From the NCBI GenBank assembly GCA_038232215.1, contig JBBSIG010000136.1:1-7003 (forward strand): DNA of 7,003 nucleotides. The letters are read 5' to 3'. Shown piece after piece: positions 1-5,077 of this stretch. Under the pieces are notes generated by a model. It was given only the letters and a program-made list of their open reading frames with translations. It was not told the origin of the DNA and made no database searches. The stretch is from JBBSIG01 sp038232215 (GTDB lineage Bacteria; Actinomycetota; Thermoleophilia; Gaiellales; Gaiellaceae). Positions within the stretch are counted from its first letter, which is position 1, and each line of letters begins with the position of its first letter. Position numbers and translations under genes: made by a program.

Positions 1-1169
1 CGCGGCACCTTGACGACGAGATCGAAGCGATCGAGGAGGGCCCGCGACAGCTTGTCGCGATAGGCGGCGAGCCGCTGACCAGAGCAGAGGCACTCCACGG
101 CGGGATCGCCGCGCGCGCCGCAGGGACAGAGGTTCATCGTCGCCACGAGCTGGAAGCGGGCGGGGAACACCGCCCGCCCGGCGGCTCGCGCGATGCTGAT
201 CTCACCGTCCTCGAGCGGCTGCCGCAGAGCTTCGAGCGCGGGCCGCGCGAACTCGGCCAGCTCGTCGAGCAGGAGCACTCCGTGGTGGGCGAGGCTGGCC
301 TCGCCCGGGCGCGGGCCCGGCCCCCCGCCGACGATCGCGGCCGTCGAGGCGCTGTGGTGCGGCGCGCGGAAGGGCGGCTCCGTCAGGAGCGGGTGCTGCG
401 AGGCCAGCAGACCGGCAACCGAGTGGATGCGGGTGACCGCGAGCGCCTCCTCCTCGGCGAGCGGCGGCAGGATTCCGGGCAGCCGCCGTCCGAGCATCGT
501 CTTGCCGGTTCCGGGCGGCCCCGCGAGCAGCAGGTTGTGGCCGCCGGCAGCGGCGAGCTCGAGCGCTCGCCGCGCCCGCTCCTGCCCGAGCACGTCCGCG
601 AGATCGGGGCAAGTCACGACCCGCCCGTTCCCCTCCGCCGCCACGTACGGCTCGGGCCTCAGCTCTCCGCGCAGGTACGCCACCGCCTCGGCCAGGTGCC
701 TGATCGGTACCGCCTCGACGCCGGCGAGCGCGGCCTCCGCGGCCGACTCGGCGGCGCAGAGAATGTGCGAGAGACCGTCCCGCCTCGCACCCTCCGCCAC
801 GGCGAGCACGCCGCCCACCGGTCGCACACGTCCGTCGAGCGCGAGCTCCCCGATCGCCGCGTGCAGCGCCAGTGCCCGCTCGGGAACCTGCCGCGAAGCC
901 GCGAGCACGGCGAGCGCGATCGGCAGGTCGAAGCCCGAGCCCTCCTTGCGCAGGCCCGCAGGCGCGAGATTGACCGTGATGCGCCGCAACGGCCACTCGA
1001 GCTCCGCGGACGTGATCCCGCTCCGCACGCGCTCCTTCGCCTCCTGGCAGGCCCGGTCGGCGAGCCCGACGATCGCGAAGCCGGGAACGCCTAGCTGCAG
1101 GTGCGCCTCCACCTCGACGCGCCTCGGCTCGAGGCCAACGAGCGCGTGCGTGATCGCGCGGGCGAGCAT
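1..1169 (-). CDS. comM: ComM/YifB family Mg-chelatase-like AAA+ ATPase (C-terminus cut by window edge)
   Basis: ComM-type ATPases are cytoplasmic hexameric helicases that promote branch migration when incoming DNA recombines during natural transformation; the family also occurs in bacteria not known to be competent. The frame is open from ATG at 1169 to the window edge, giving 389 residues; family members are about 500, so roughly the last 115 are missing. Visible: an N-terminal ChlI/Lon-S5-like domain (about residues 1-150, with VNLAPAGLRKEGSGFDLPIA), Walker A GPPGTGKT (residues 217-224, K223), APHHSAS and GGGPGPRPGE motifs typical of the family, Walker B LLLDELAEF (D302, E303), and a cysteine cluster C348/C350/C360/C362 in MNLCPCG...ECLC, present in most YifB proteins outside enterobacteria. 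No frameshift or internal stop is seen. It is transcribed away from the antitoxin gene across a 111-bp intergenic region. Family assignment is secure; a role in transformation in this organism is inference. Confidence 0.96.
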   Translation of the reverse strand, partial: MLARAITHALVGLEPRRVEVEAHLQLGVPGFAIVGLADRACQEAKERVRSGITSAELEWPLRRITVNLAPAGLRKEGSGFDLPIALAVLAASRQVPERALALHAAIGELALDGRVRPVGGVLAVAEGARRDGLSHILCAAESAAEAALAGVEAVPIRHLAEAVAYLRGELRPEPYVAAEGNGRVVTCPDLADVLGQERARRALELAAAGGHNLLLAGPPGTGKTMLGRRLPGILPPLAEEEALAVTRIHSVAGLLASQHPLLTEPPFRAPHHSASTAAIVGGGPGPRPGEASLAHHGVLLLDELAEFARPALEALRQPLEDGEISIARAAGRAVFPARFQLVATMNLCPCGARGDPAVECLCSGQRLAAYRDKLSRALLDRFDLVVKVP

Positions 1170-1175
1170 CCCGTC

Positions 1176-1204
1176 AAGCTAGAGAGGAGCGGCGCACGTG
1201 TCCG
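1176..1204 (-). promoter_or_regulatory. putative leaderless promoter of comM
   Basis: Reading the minus strand, TAGCTT lies exactly at -12 to -7 relative to the A of the comM ATG, fitting the TANNNT -10 consensus. CGGACA (4 of 6 to TTGACA) lies 17 nt further upstream at 1199-1204. No Shine-Dalgarno sequence precedes the ATG. Together this suggests transcription starts at the A of the start codon, a leaderless mRNA, as is common in actinobacteria. Only motif spacing supports this. Confidence 0.4.
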
Positions 1205-1264
1205 TCACGGCTCTGTGCCGAGAGCGAGACAACGCCACTCCTCGGCGCGCGCCGGCACTCGAAG

Positions 1265-1280
1265 GTGCTATAAGTAGCAC
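1265..1280 (+). promoter_or_regulatory. toxin-antitoxin operator palindrome overlapping a -10 element
   Basis: GTGCTA (1265-1270), four bases TAAG, then TAGCAC (1275-1280) form a perfect 6-bp inverted repeat ending on the base before the antitoxin ATG. The palindrome contains TATAAG (1269-1274), which sits at -12 to -7 relative to that ATG and could be the -10 of a leaderless promoter. Antitoxins of the Phd/YefM type bind palindromes in their own promoter through the N-terminal domain, so this is the expected place for an autoregulatory operator. No convincing -35 or well-spaced ribosome binding site is seen. The palindrome is observed; operator function is inference. Confidence 0.6.
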
Positions 1281-1556
1281 ATGGCCAGTGTCGGGGTGCG
1301 GGAGCTGCGACAACGCGCGAGCGAGCTGTTGCGCCGGGTCGCGCGAGGCGAGACGATCCAGGTGACCGACCGCGGCCGGCCGGTTGCGCTTCTCTCGCCC
1401 CTGCCGGAGGCCGGCCCGCTTGCACGACTGCGCGCGGCCGGCGACGTCGAGCCCGCCGCAGCCCCTGCCGGCGACTTGCCGCCACCCTTGCCGCTTCGGA
1501 CAGGTCAAGAGCCGCCCGCGGCCGTGCTGGCGCGGTTGCGGCGCGATGAGCGCTGA
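1281..1556 (+). CDS. type II antitoxin, Phd/YefM family (VapB partner)
   Basis: A 91-residue antitoxin that would neutralise the VapC-like toxin encoded immediately downstream. The N-terminal 45 residues carry the Phd/YefM signature: ASVGVRELRQRASELLRRV (residues 2-20), then GETIQVTDRGRPVALLSPL, the DNA-binding and dimerising beta-alpha unit. The C-terminal half is rich in Pro and Ala and ends in a short basic/acidic helix (AAVLARLRRDER), the sort of disordered tail that wraps the toxin. Its last 11 bp overlap the toxin gene, implying coupled translation. The start is set by the family's typical first residues (M-x-x-V-x-x-REL); there is no well-placed ribosome binding site, only GAAGG at 1261-1265, which is rather far. 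A palindrome abutting the start suggests autorepression. It is probably named vapB by operon partner, although the fold is Phd-like rather than AbrB-like. Confidence 0.92.
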   Translation: MASVGVRELRQRASELLRRVARGETIQVTDRGRPVALLSPLPEAGPLARLRAAGDVEPAAAPAGDLPPPLPLRTGQEPPAAVLARLRRDER

Positions 1557-1947
1557 GCGAGTCGTCTACCTCGACTCCTCGGCGATCGTGAAGCTCGCCG
1601 TCGAGGAGCCCGAGTCGACGGCGTTGCGGTCGTACCTCCGGCGGAGAAGGCCGTGGGTCAGCAGCGCCCTGGCGCGCGCCGAGCTGGGACGTGCGCTCCT
1701 TCCGCTCGGCGAGGCCGCGCTGCGGCGCGGGCGGGATGTGCTCTCCCACCTCGAGCTGATCCGGATCAACGATCGGATTCTCGCCGCCGCCGGCTCGATG
1801 CTTCCGGCCGAGGTGAGGACTCTCGACGCGATCCATCTCGCGACCGCACAGCAGCTCGAGACCGACCTCGCCCGGCTGGTCACCTACGACGAGCGTATGA
1901 GCGTGGCTGCGCAGGCGATCGGCTGCTCGGTGGTCGCGCCGAGCTGA
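1546..1947 (+). CDS. vapC: VapC-type PIN-domain toxin ribonuclease
   Basis: A 133-residue PIN-domain protein, the usual length for VapC toxins, which are Mg2+-dependent RNases that cut tRNA or rRNA and stop translation. The acidic active-site set is complete: D10 in VYLDSSAIVKL, E46 in LARAELGRAL, D94 in LDAIHLATA, and D115 in LVTYDERM. The toxin therefore looks active, not degraded. ATG at 1546 lies inside the antitoxin gene (11-bp overlap), the standard VapBC layout; a longer frame begins at 1384 but would run through antitoxin coding sequence and lacks homology-like content. The actual RNA target cannot be told from sequence. The Nudix gene begins 50 bp after its stop and may be cotranscribed. 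Confidence 0.94.
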   Translation: MSAERVVYLDSSAIVKLAVEEPESTALRSYLRRRRPWVSSALARAELGRALLPLGEAALRRGRDVLSHLELIRINDRILAAAGSMLPAEVRTLDAIHLATAQQLETDLARLVTYDERMSVAAQAIGCSVVAPS

Positions 1948-1997
1948 GACCTTCCGACCCGGCGCTCGTCGATCGCGAAACACGCAAGACTCCAGTC

Positions 1998-2519
1998 GTG
2001 GAGCCCTGGCAGAAGGTGGGCGAGCGACCGCTCTACCGCGGCTACCGGACGATCACGGGCCGGCGGTACCGCTCGCCCGAGGGGGAGCTACACGAGTTCG
2101 ACGTGAAGGTCGAGCAGCCCACGGCGGTGGTCGTCGCCTTGACGCCCGCGGGCGAGGTCGTCCTCGTCCGCGAGTTCCGGCCGGGGCCTGAGGCAGTCCT
2201 GCTCGAGCTGCCGGGCGGCGGGATCGACGAAGGCGAGGCGCCGGCGGACGCGGCGTCACGAGAGCTGCTCGAGGAGACCGGCTATGCCGGCGAGGTCGAG
2301 CCGGTCGGCTCGATGCTCGACTGCGCCTACTCCACCCGCGTGCGCCACGTCTTCGCCGTGCGCGAGGCGCGCTGCGTCGCGCGGCCGAGCCCGGGCGTCG
2401 GCGAGCACACGGAGGTCGCGCTCGTGTCGCTCGGAGACTTTCGCGAGCACCTGCGGGGCGGCCGGCTGACCGACGTCGGGCCGGGCTACCTCGCGCTCGA
2501 CCGGCTCGGCCTGCTCTGA
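1998..2519 (+). CDS. Nudix hydrolase, ADP-ribose pyrophosphatase-like
   Basis: A 173-residue Nudix hydrolase, which would cleave a nucleoside diphosphate linked to another group, most likely ADP-ribose or a related sugar nucleotide, to AMP plus the phosphorylated moiety. The Nudix box is perfect: G74-x5-E80-x7-R88-E89-L-L-E92-E93-T-G95-Y, with metal ligands E92 and E93. Ahead of it lie the beta-strand VVVALTPAGEVVLVREFRPG and LLELPGGGID, typical of the NudF/ADP-ribose pyrophosphatase branch, where the REFRP arginines contact substrate. GTG at 1998 is chosen because MEPWQKVGERPLYRGYR matches the usual N-terminus of this branch. The frame is open further upstream (a CTG overlaps the vapC stop), but that extension is less typical. 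There is no strong Shine-Dalgarno sequence. It lies 50 bp downstream of vapC on the same strand. Exact substrate is unknown. Confidence 0.92.
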   Translation: MEPWQKVGERPLYRGYRTITGRRYRSPEGELHEFDVKVEQPTAVVVALTPAGEVVLVREFRPGPEAVLLELPGGGIDEGEAPADAASRELLEETGYAGEVEPVGSMLDCAYSTRVRHVFAVREARCVARPSPGVGEHTEVALVSLGDFREHLRGGRLTDVGPGYLALDRLGLL

Positions 2520-2520
2520 G

Positions 2521-2534
2521 ACCGGCCGACCGGT
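2521..2534 (+). terminator. short inverted repeat between convergent genes
   Basis: ACCGG, loop CCGA, CCGGT (2521-2534) directly follows the stop of the Nudix gene and precedes the end of the convergent small hypothetical gene. It could act as a weak bidirectional terminator. The stem is only 5 bp and no T-run follows, so this is tentative. Confidence 0.25.
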
Positions 2535-2537
2535 GGG

Positions 2538-2783
2538 TCAGTCGGAGTCGCGGCCGACGGCGTCGACGTCCTCGGGCTCGCGAGGCAGCTCGAGCTCGAC
2601 CGCGCTCGAGGGCCTCGGCCGTCGCGGCGGTCCGCTCGGCACGAGCGCGGGCTCCTCGGGCGGCGGCGGCGGAGGCGGCTCGCCCGGCTCGCCCAAGCCA
2701 AGCGCGCGCCGCACGCGAGCCCAGGCAGCCGAGACACGGCGGCGAAGAGTGACTCGAGCGGGTTTTCGCCGGCTCGGGGCCAT
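2538..2783 (-). CDS. small proline-rich hypothetical protein with acidic C-terminus
   Basis: An 81-residue frame that I cannot assign to a named family. Three zones are visible: a basic N-terminal segment (residues 4-30, SRRKPARVTLRRRVSAAW then ARVRRALGLG), a proline-rich middle (PPPPPPPEEPALVPSGPPRRPRP) and an acidic tail (VELELPREPEDVDAVGRDSD). There is no signal peptide or membrane segment; it looks largely disordered. Codon usage on this strand is strongly G/C-ending, as in the neighbouring genes. It is the last gene in the direction of the rimM-yraN operon, and removal of the inserted element at 2791-3031 would place its ATG about 9 bases after the yraN stop, which supports it being a real operon member. 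The complementary frame (2533-2790) is a Ser/Gly-rich shadow. The basic head and acidic tail might bind nucleic acid or ribosomes, but that is speculation. Confidence 0.6.
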   Translation of the reverse strand: MAPSRRKPARVTLRRRVSAAWARVRRALGLGEPGEPPPPPPPEEPALVPSGPPRRPRPSSAVELELPREPEDVDAVGRDSD

Positions 2784-2790
2784 CGCCTGA

Positions 2791-3031
2791 TTCTAGTGCG
2801 GCCTCGCCAAACGTTCGACCCGAAGCAGTGCTTGCGGGAGGCCGCACTTGCGGCCGCTGCGCGGCCGGTTTCTGTTGTTTTCGGTCGCCGCCGGCCTGCA
2901 TCGCGAGCGCTGCCCAGCCGAAAGGTCGAGGACTCCTGCCGGCAAAGAGGGCCGCGGCCGCGGAGCGGCCGCAAGTGCGGCGTCAGGGCACGCTGGTTCC
3001 CGGTGCAACGTTACGGGACGCCGCACTAGAA
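2791..3031. mobile_element. MITE-like or BIME-like non-coding element with 77-bp terminal inverted repeats
   Basis: The sequence starting at 2791 and the reverse complement starting at 3031 align without gaps for 77 bases (57 matches by hand count). The first 12 bases (TTCTAGTGCGGC) are identical, and positions 51-77 of the arms match at 26 of 27. Each arm contains two hairpins: an 11-bp stem (2795-2805 with 2838-2848; 2974-2984 with 3017-3027) and a 7-bp CGGCCGC/GCGGCCG stem (2851-2867; 2955-2971). About 87 bp of unlike sequence separates the arms, with a 6-bp TTTCGG/CCGAAA stem (2879-2884, 2918-2923). No plausible protein is encoded. Both ends carry CTAG, so the likely target is a CTAG palindrome, duplicated either as TA (IS630-like) or as CTAG (YTAR, IS5-like). 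The right end supplies the TAG stop of yraN. It could instead be a REP/BIME-type palindromic unit; mobility is inferred from structure. Confidence 0.7.
2851..2881 (+). terminator. hairpin followed by a T-rich tract inside the element
   Basis: A 7-bp all-GC hairpin (CGGCCGC, loop TGC, GCGGCCG) is followed by a T-rich run at 2868-2881 (GTTTCTGTTGTTTT), striking in such GC-rich DNA. On the plus strand this resembles an intrinsic terminator that could stop read-through from the Nudix transcript before it runs antisense to yraN. The other arm has the hairpin but no comparable T-run, so the tract may simply be element sequence. Confidence 0.3.
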
Positions 3032-3349
3032 TGCGTCCACGACGCGCTCCAGCCGGCCACCCCGCTCCGCGACGACGTCGAAGCGCACCTCGAGCTCCGC
3101 GAGGTCGGGCCGGCCGGCGAGCCAGCTCTCGGCGGCCCGGCGGATACGCCGCTGCTTCTCGGCGTCGACCATCTCGAGCGGATCGCCGAAGCGGTCGTGC
3201 TCCTTCCCCTTCACCTCGCACACGACGACCCGTCTGCCCCGGCGCGCGACGAGGTCGAGCTCGTTCCCGCCCGCCCAGACGTTCGTGCCGAGGATGCGGT
3301 AGCCGCGCAGGCGGTAGTGGAAGCGGGCCCGGCGCTCGGCGGCGTTCAC
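3026..3349 (-). CDS. yraN: YraN/UPF0102 family nuclease-fold protein
   Basis: A 107-residue member of the UPF0102 (YraN) family, which has a restriction-endonuclease-like fold and is usually encoded next to rnhB and comM, as here. Its biochemical role is not settled; a Holliday-junction or DNA-repair nuclease role has been proposed. Core motifs are seen: RLRGYRILGTN (13-23), GGNELDLVARRG (E30, D32) and VVVCEVKGK (E45-V-K47), which give the E-D-ExK metal site, then a helical region with EKQRRIRRAAESWL and the typical ending in AF. It is slightly shorter than E. coli YraN because the N-terminal helix is trimmed. The GTG start at 3349 overlaps the rnhB stop by 4 bp (GTGA), indicating translational coupling; no alternative start is needed. 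The TAG stop lies in the end of the inserted palindromic element, but the protein end looks native. Confidence 0.9.
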   Translation of the reverse strand: MNAAERRARFHYRLRGYRILGTNVWAGGNELDLVARRGRRVVVCEVKGKEHDRFGDPLEMVDAEKQRRIRRAAESWLAGRPDLAELEVRFDVVAERGGRLERVVDAF

Positions 3350-3975
3350 CGCGCGTAGCAGAGGGCTTGGAACGAGCGGCGGTGGATCTCGCTCGGCCCG
3401 CGCTCGCGCACGACGGCGGAATGGCCCGGTGTGATGTAGCCGACGTGCGAGACGAAGCCGAACGCCGGGTAGAGAGCGTCGGCGCGGCGCATGTAGCGGT
3501 CGCGGGTCACCTTCGCGACGATCGAGGCCGCCGCGATCGCGGCGCTCTTCTCGTCGCCGTCCACCACGGCGCGATGCTCCGGGGCGCTCGGGCCCAGCCT
3601 GAAGCCGTCGACGAGACAGGCTTCGGCCGGCGGCGAGAGGGCGTGCAGCATCGAGCGGAGGCCGGCGAGGTTCGAGCGGTGGAGGCCGTTCCGGTCGATC
3701 TCGGTGGGCGGGATCACCCTCACCGCGATCCGGGCGGCGCAGCCGAGGACGGCGCGGAAGAGCTCCTCGCGCCGCTCGGGCGCACACTGCTTGGAGTCGT
3801 TGAGGAAGGAGAGCGGCCGCACCCGGTGGTCGCGCAGGCACGCGTAGTCGAGCAGCACGCCCGCGACGACCAGCGGTCCCGCGAGCGAGCCGCGGCCGGC
3901 CTCGTCTGCCCCCGCCACGTAGCGCGCACCGAGCCTGCGGTCGAACGCGAGCAGCTTCTTCCCGGTCCGCTTCAT
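3346..3975 (-). CDS. rnhB: ribonuclease HII
   Basis: Ribonuclease HII (209 residues) removes RNA from RNA/DNA hybrids and starts ribonucleotide excision repair by cutting 5' of single ribonucleotides in duplex DNA. The four catalytic acids are present with family spacing: D24 and E25 in AGADEAGRGSLAGP, D123 in LVDGF, and D141 in VVDGDEKS (18 residues after D123, as in E. coli). Also seen are LNDSKQ (58-63), AAASIVAKVTRDRYM (148-162), the FGFVSHVGY loop, and the SEIHRRSF ending. ATG at 3975 gives the usual short N-terminal lead (MKRTGKKLLAFDR). No Shine-Dalgarno is evident; TATCCT lies 8-13 bases upstream and could be the -10 of a near-leaderless internal promoter, with no good -35. It follows rplS by 95 bp, a gap that holds a strong hairpin, and overlaps yraN by 4 bp. 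Confidence 0.97.
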   Translation of the reverse strand: MKRTGKKLLAFDRRLGARYVAGADEAGRGSLAGPLVVAGVLLDYACLRDHRVRPLSFLNDSKQCAPERREELFRAVLGCAARIAVRVIPPTEIDRNGLHRSNLAGLRSMLHALSPPAEACLVDGFRLGPSAPEHRAVVDGDEKSAAIAAASIVAKVTRDRYMRRADALYPAFGFVSHVGYITPGHSAVVRERGPSEIHRRSFQALCYAR

Positions 3976-4028
3976 CCGCGCGAGGATATCGCCCGCATCG
4001 GAACGTCCCTGTGCCGGATGTGAGACTT

Positions 4029-4068
4029 CTTCACGCGCGCCGCGGCCGGGCCAAGCCGCCGCGAGAAG
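4029..4068 (-). terminator. long hairpin just downstream of rplS
   Basis: On the plus strand CTTC-A-CGCG (4029-4037) pairs with CGCG-A-GAAG (4060-4068) with one A:A mismatch, and an inner GCGGC/GCCGC stem (4042-4046, 4055-4059) stacks next to it around an 8-base loop with a 4-base bulge. It begins 3 bases after the rplS stop codon in the direction of transcription. No T-run follows, so it is more likely an attenuating or mRNA-protecting 3' hairpin than a full intrinsic terminator. The structure is hand-folded; the role is inferred from position. Confidence 0.45.
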
Positions 4069-4070
4069 CG

Positions 4071-4421
4071 CTACCGGGGCCGCAGCTCGCGCACGCGGGC
4101 CTTCTTGCCCACCTTGCCGCGCAGGTAGTAGAGCTTGGCGCGGTTGACGTCGCCGATCGCCATGACCTCGATCTTGTCGATCTTCGGGGAGTGCAGGGGA
4201 AACGTCCGCTCGACGCCGACGCCGAAGGACTGCTTGCGCACGGTGAAGCTCTCGCGCGAGCCGGCGCCCTGGCGCTTGATCACGATTCCCTCGAACACCT
4301 GGAGCCGCTGCCGCTGCCCCTCGATCACCTTGAAGTGCACGCGCACCGTGTCGCCGGCCTTGAACGTCGGCAGGCCGTCGCGCAGCTGCCGCCGCTCGAG
4401 TGTCTCGATCACGTTGCTCAT
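4071..4421 (-). CDS. rplS: 50S ribosomal protein L19
   Basis: Ribosomal protein bL19, 116 residues (115 in E. coli), sits at the 30S-50S interface of the large subunit. The sequence is canonical: MSNVIETLERRQLR at the N-terminus, FKAGDTVRVHFKVIEG (20-35), RLQVFEGIVIKRQGAGSRE, SFTVRKQSFGVGVERTFPLHSP, and the ending RAKLYYLRGKVGKKARVRE followed by LRPR. ATG at 4421 is fixed by conservation. The trmD-rplS association is one of the most stable bacterial gene orders; here lepB lies between them, 33 bp upstream of rplS. The leader has a G-run but no clean AGGAGG. A 40-base hairpin follows the stop. Confidence 0.99.
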   Translation of the reverse strand: MSNVIETLERRQLRDGLPTFKAGDTVRVHFKVIEGQRQRLQVFEGIVIKRQGAGSRESFTVRKQSFGVGVERTFPLHSPKIDKIEVMAIGDVNRAKLYYLRGKVGKKARVRELRPR

Positions 4422-4454
4422 GGCGAGGAGCCCCCGGGAGAGGCCGCGGCAACT

Positions 4455-5036
4455 CTAGCGGACGGCGATCCGCTGCGGCGGCCAGTAGGTCGCGAACACC
4501 TTGCCGATCAGGTTCTTCCGCGGCACGAGCCCCCACACACGCGAGTCGCACGACTGTGAGCGGTTGTCCCCCATCATCAGATACCTGTCGGGCGGGATCC
4601 GCGTCAGCTTCCGCTTCCCCGAGGGGATGTCCGCCAGGGTCATCGTGCGGGTGTCGCGCCGACCGCGCTCGATGTACGGCTCGTTCAGGCGCCTGCCGCC
4701 GATGTAGACGACGCCGTTCCGCTCCTCCCAGCGGTCGCCGGGAATGCCGATCACGCGCTTCACGAACGTCCCTCCGGCCCCGCACTCCCGCTGGGCGAGC
4801 GGCGGCGTCCGGAAGACGACGATCTCTCCCCGCTGCGGCTCCCGGAAGCGATAGAGGAACCGGTTCGCCAGCACGCGGTCGGAGAAGCGGGCGAGGCAGC
4901 CCGAGCCCGGGGCCGCGCAGTGGAGCGTCGGCTCCATCGAGGAGGACGGGATCCGGTACGGGTTGACCACCCACGCCTTGATCGCGAACACGATCGCGAC
5001 CGCGCCGACGATGGTGACGATCCAGTCGATCACCAC
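4455..5036 (-). CDS. lepB: signal peptidase I
   Basis: Type I signal peptidase, a membrane-anchored Ser-Lys protease that removes signal peptides from secreted proteins on the outer face of the cytoplasmic membrane. With the GTG start at 5036 it has 193 residues: one N-terminal membrane segment (about 5-24, WIVTIVGAVAIVFAIKAWVV), box B NPYRIPSSSMEPTL with nucleophile S33, box D FVKRVIGIPGD with general base K93, and box E MGDNRSQSCDSR (156-166). Four cysteines (C40, C47, C85, C163) lie in the extracytoplasmic domain. The start is uncertain: neither GTG 5036 nor 5033 has a well-spaced ribosome site, whereas an in-frame CTG at 5081 has GGAG six bases upstream and overlaps the trmD stop by 4 bp, adding 15 residues (MRNPLDALGLSHRAR). 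The family and active site are certain. Confidence 0.96.
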   Translation of the reverse strand: MVIDWIVTIVGAVAIVFAIKAWVVNPYRIPSSSMEPTLHCAAPGSGCLARFSDRVLANRFLYRFREPQRGEIVVFRTPPLAQRECGAGGTFVKRVIGIPGDRWEERNGVVYIGGRRLNEPYIERGRRDTRTMTLADIPSGKRKLTRIPPDRYLMMGDNRSQSCDSRVWGLVPRKNLIGKVFATYWPPQRIAVR

Positions 5037-5077
5037 CCTCGCGCGGTGCGAGAGCCCGAGCGCGTCGAGCGGGTTTC

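Noticed and set aside
193..1182. Long open frames on the plus strand (for example 193-1182 and 282-1094)
   Set aside because: They lie antisense to comM, whose minus-strand frame shows complete family motifs. Their products are Ser/Arg/Ala-rich without domains, as expected for shadows in GC-rich DNA.
1384..1545. N-terminal extension of VapC to an ATG at 1384
   Set aside because: It would read through antitoxin coding sequence in another frame; the ATG at 1546 gives the normal PIN length and N-terminus (VYLDSSAIVKL close to the start).
1944..1997. CTG start for the Nudix gene overlapping the vapC stop
   Set aside because: It mimics the lepB case, but lacks a good ribosome site, and the family N-terminus fits GTG 1998 (MEPWQKVGERPLYRG).
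1265..2519. Toxin-antitoxin pair plus Nudix as a novel defence system
   Set aside because: Each gene is a common family with ordinary domain structure; there are no other defence genes, integrase or phage genes nearby, so nothing beyond a standard VapBC-like module can be supported.
2654..2682. GGC/GGA repeat-like run, considered as a microsatellite or G-quadruplex
   Set aside because: It is the complement of the proline-rich codon run of the small gene at 2538-2783, with mixed CCG/CCT/CCC codons; coding explains it.
2796..3029. Open frames across the palindromic element (77 to 391 residues)
   Set aside because: They run through the inverted repeats in several frames, have no recognisable domain, and the longer ones lie antisense to yraN and rnhB. 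No transposase is encoded in the element.
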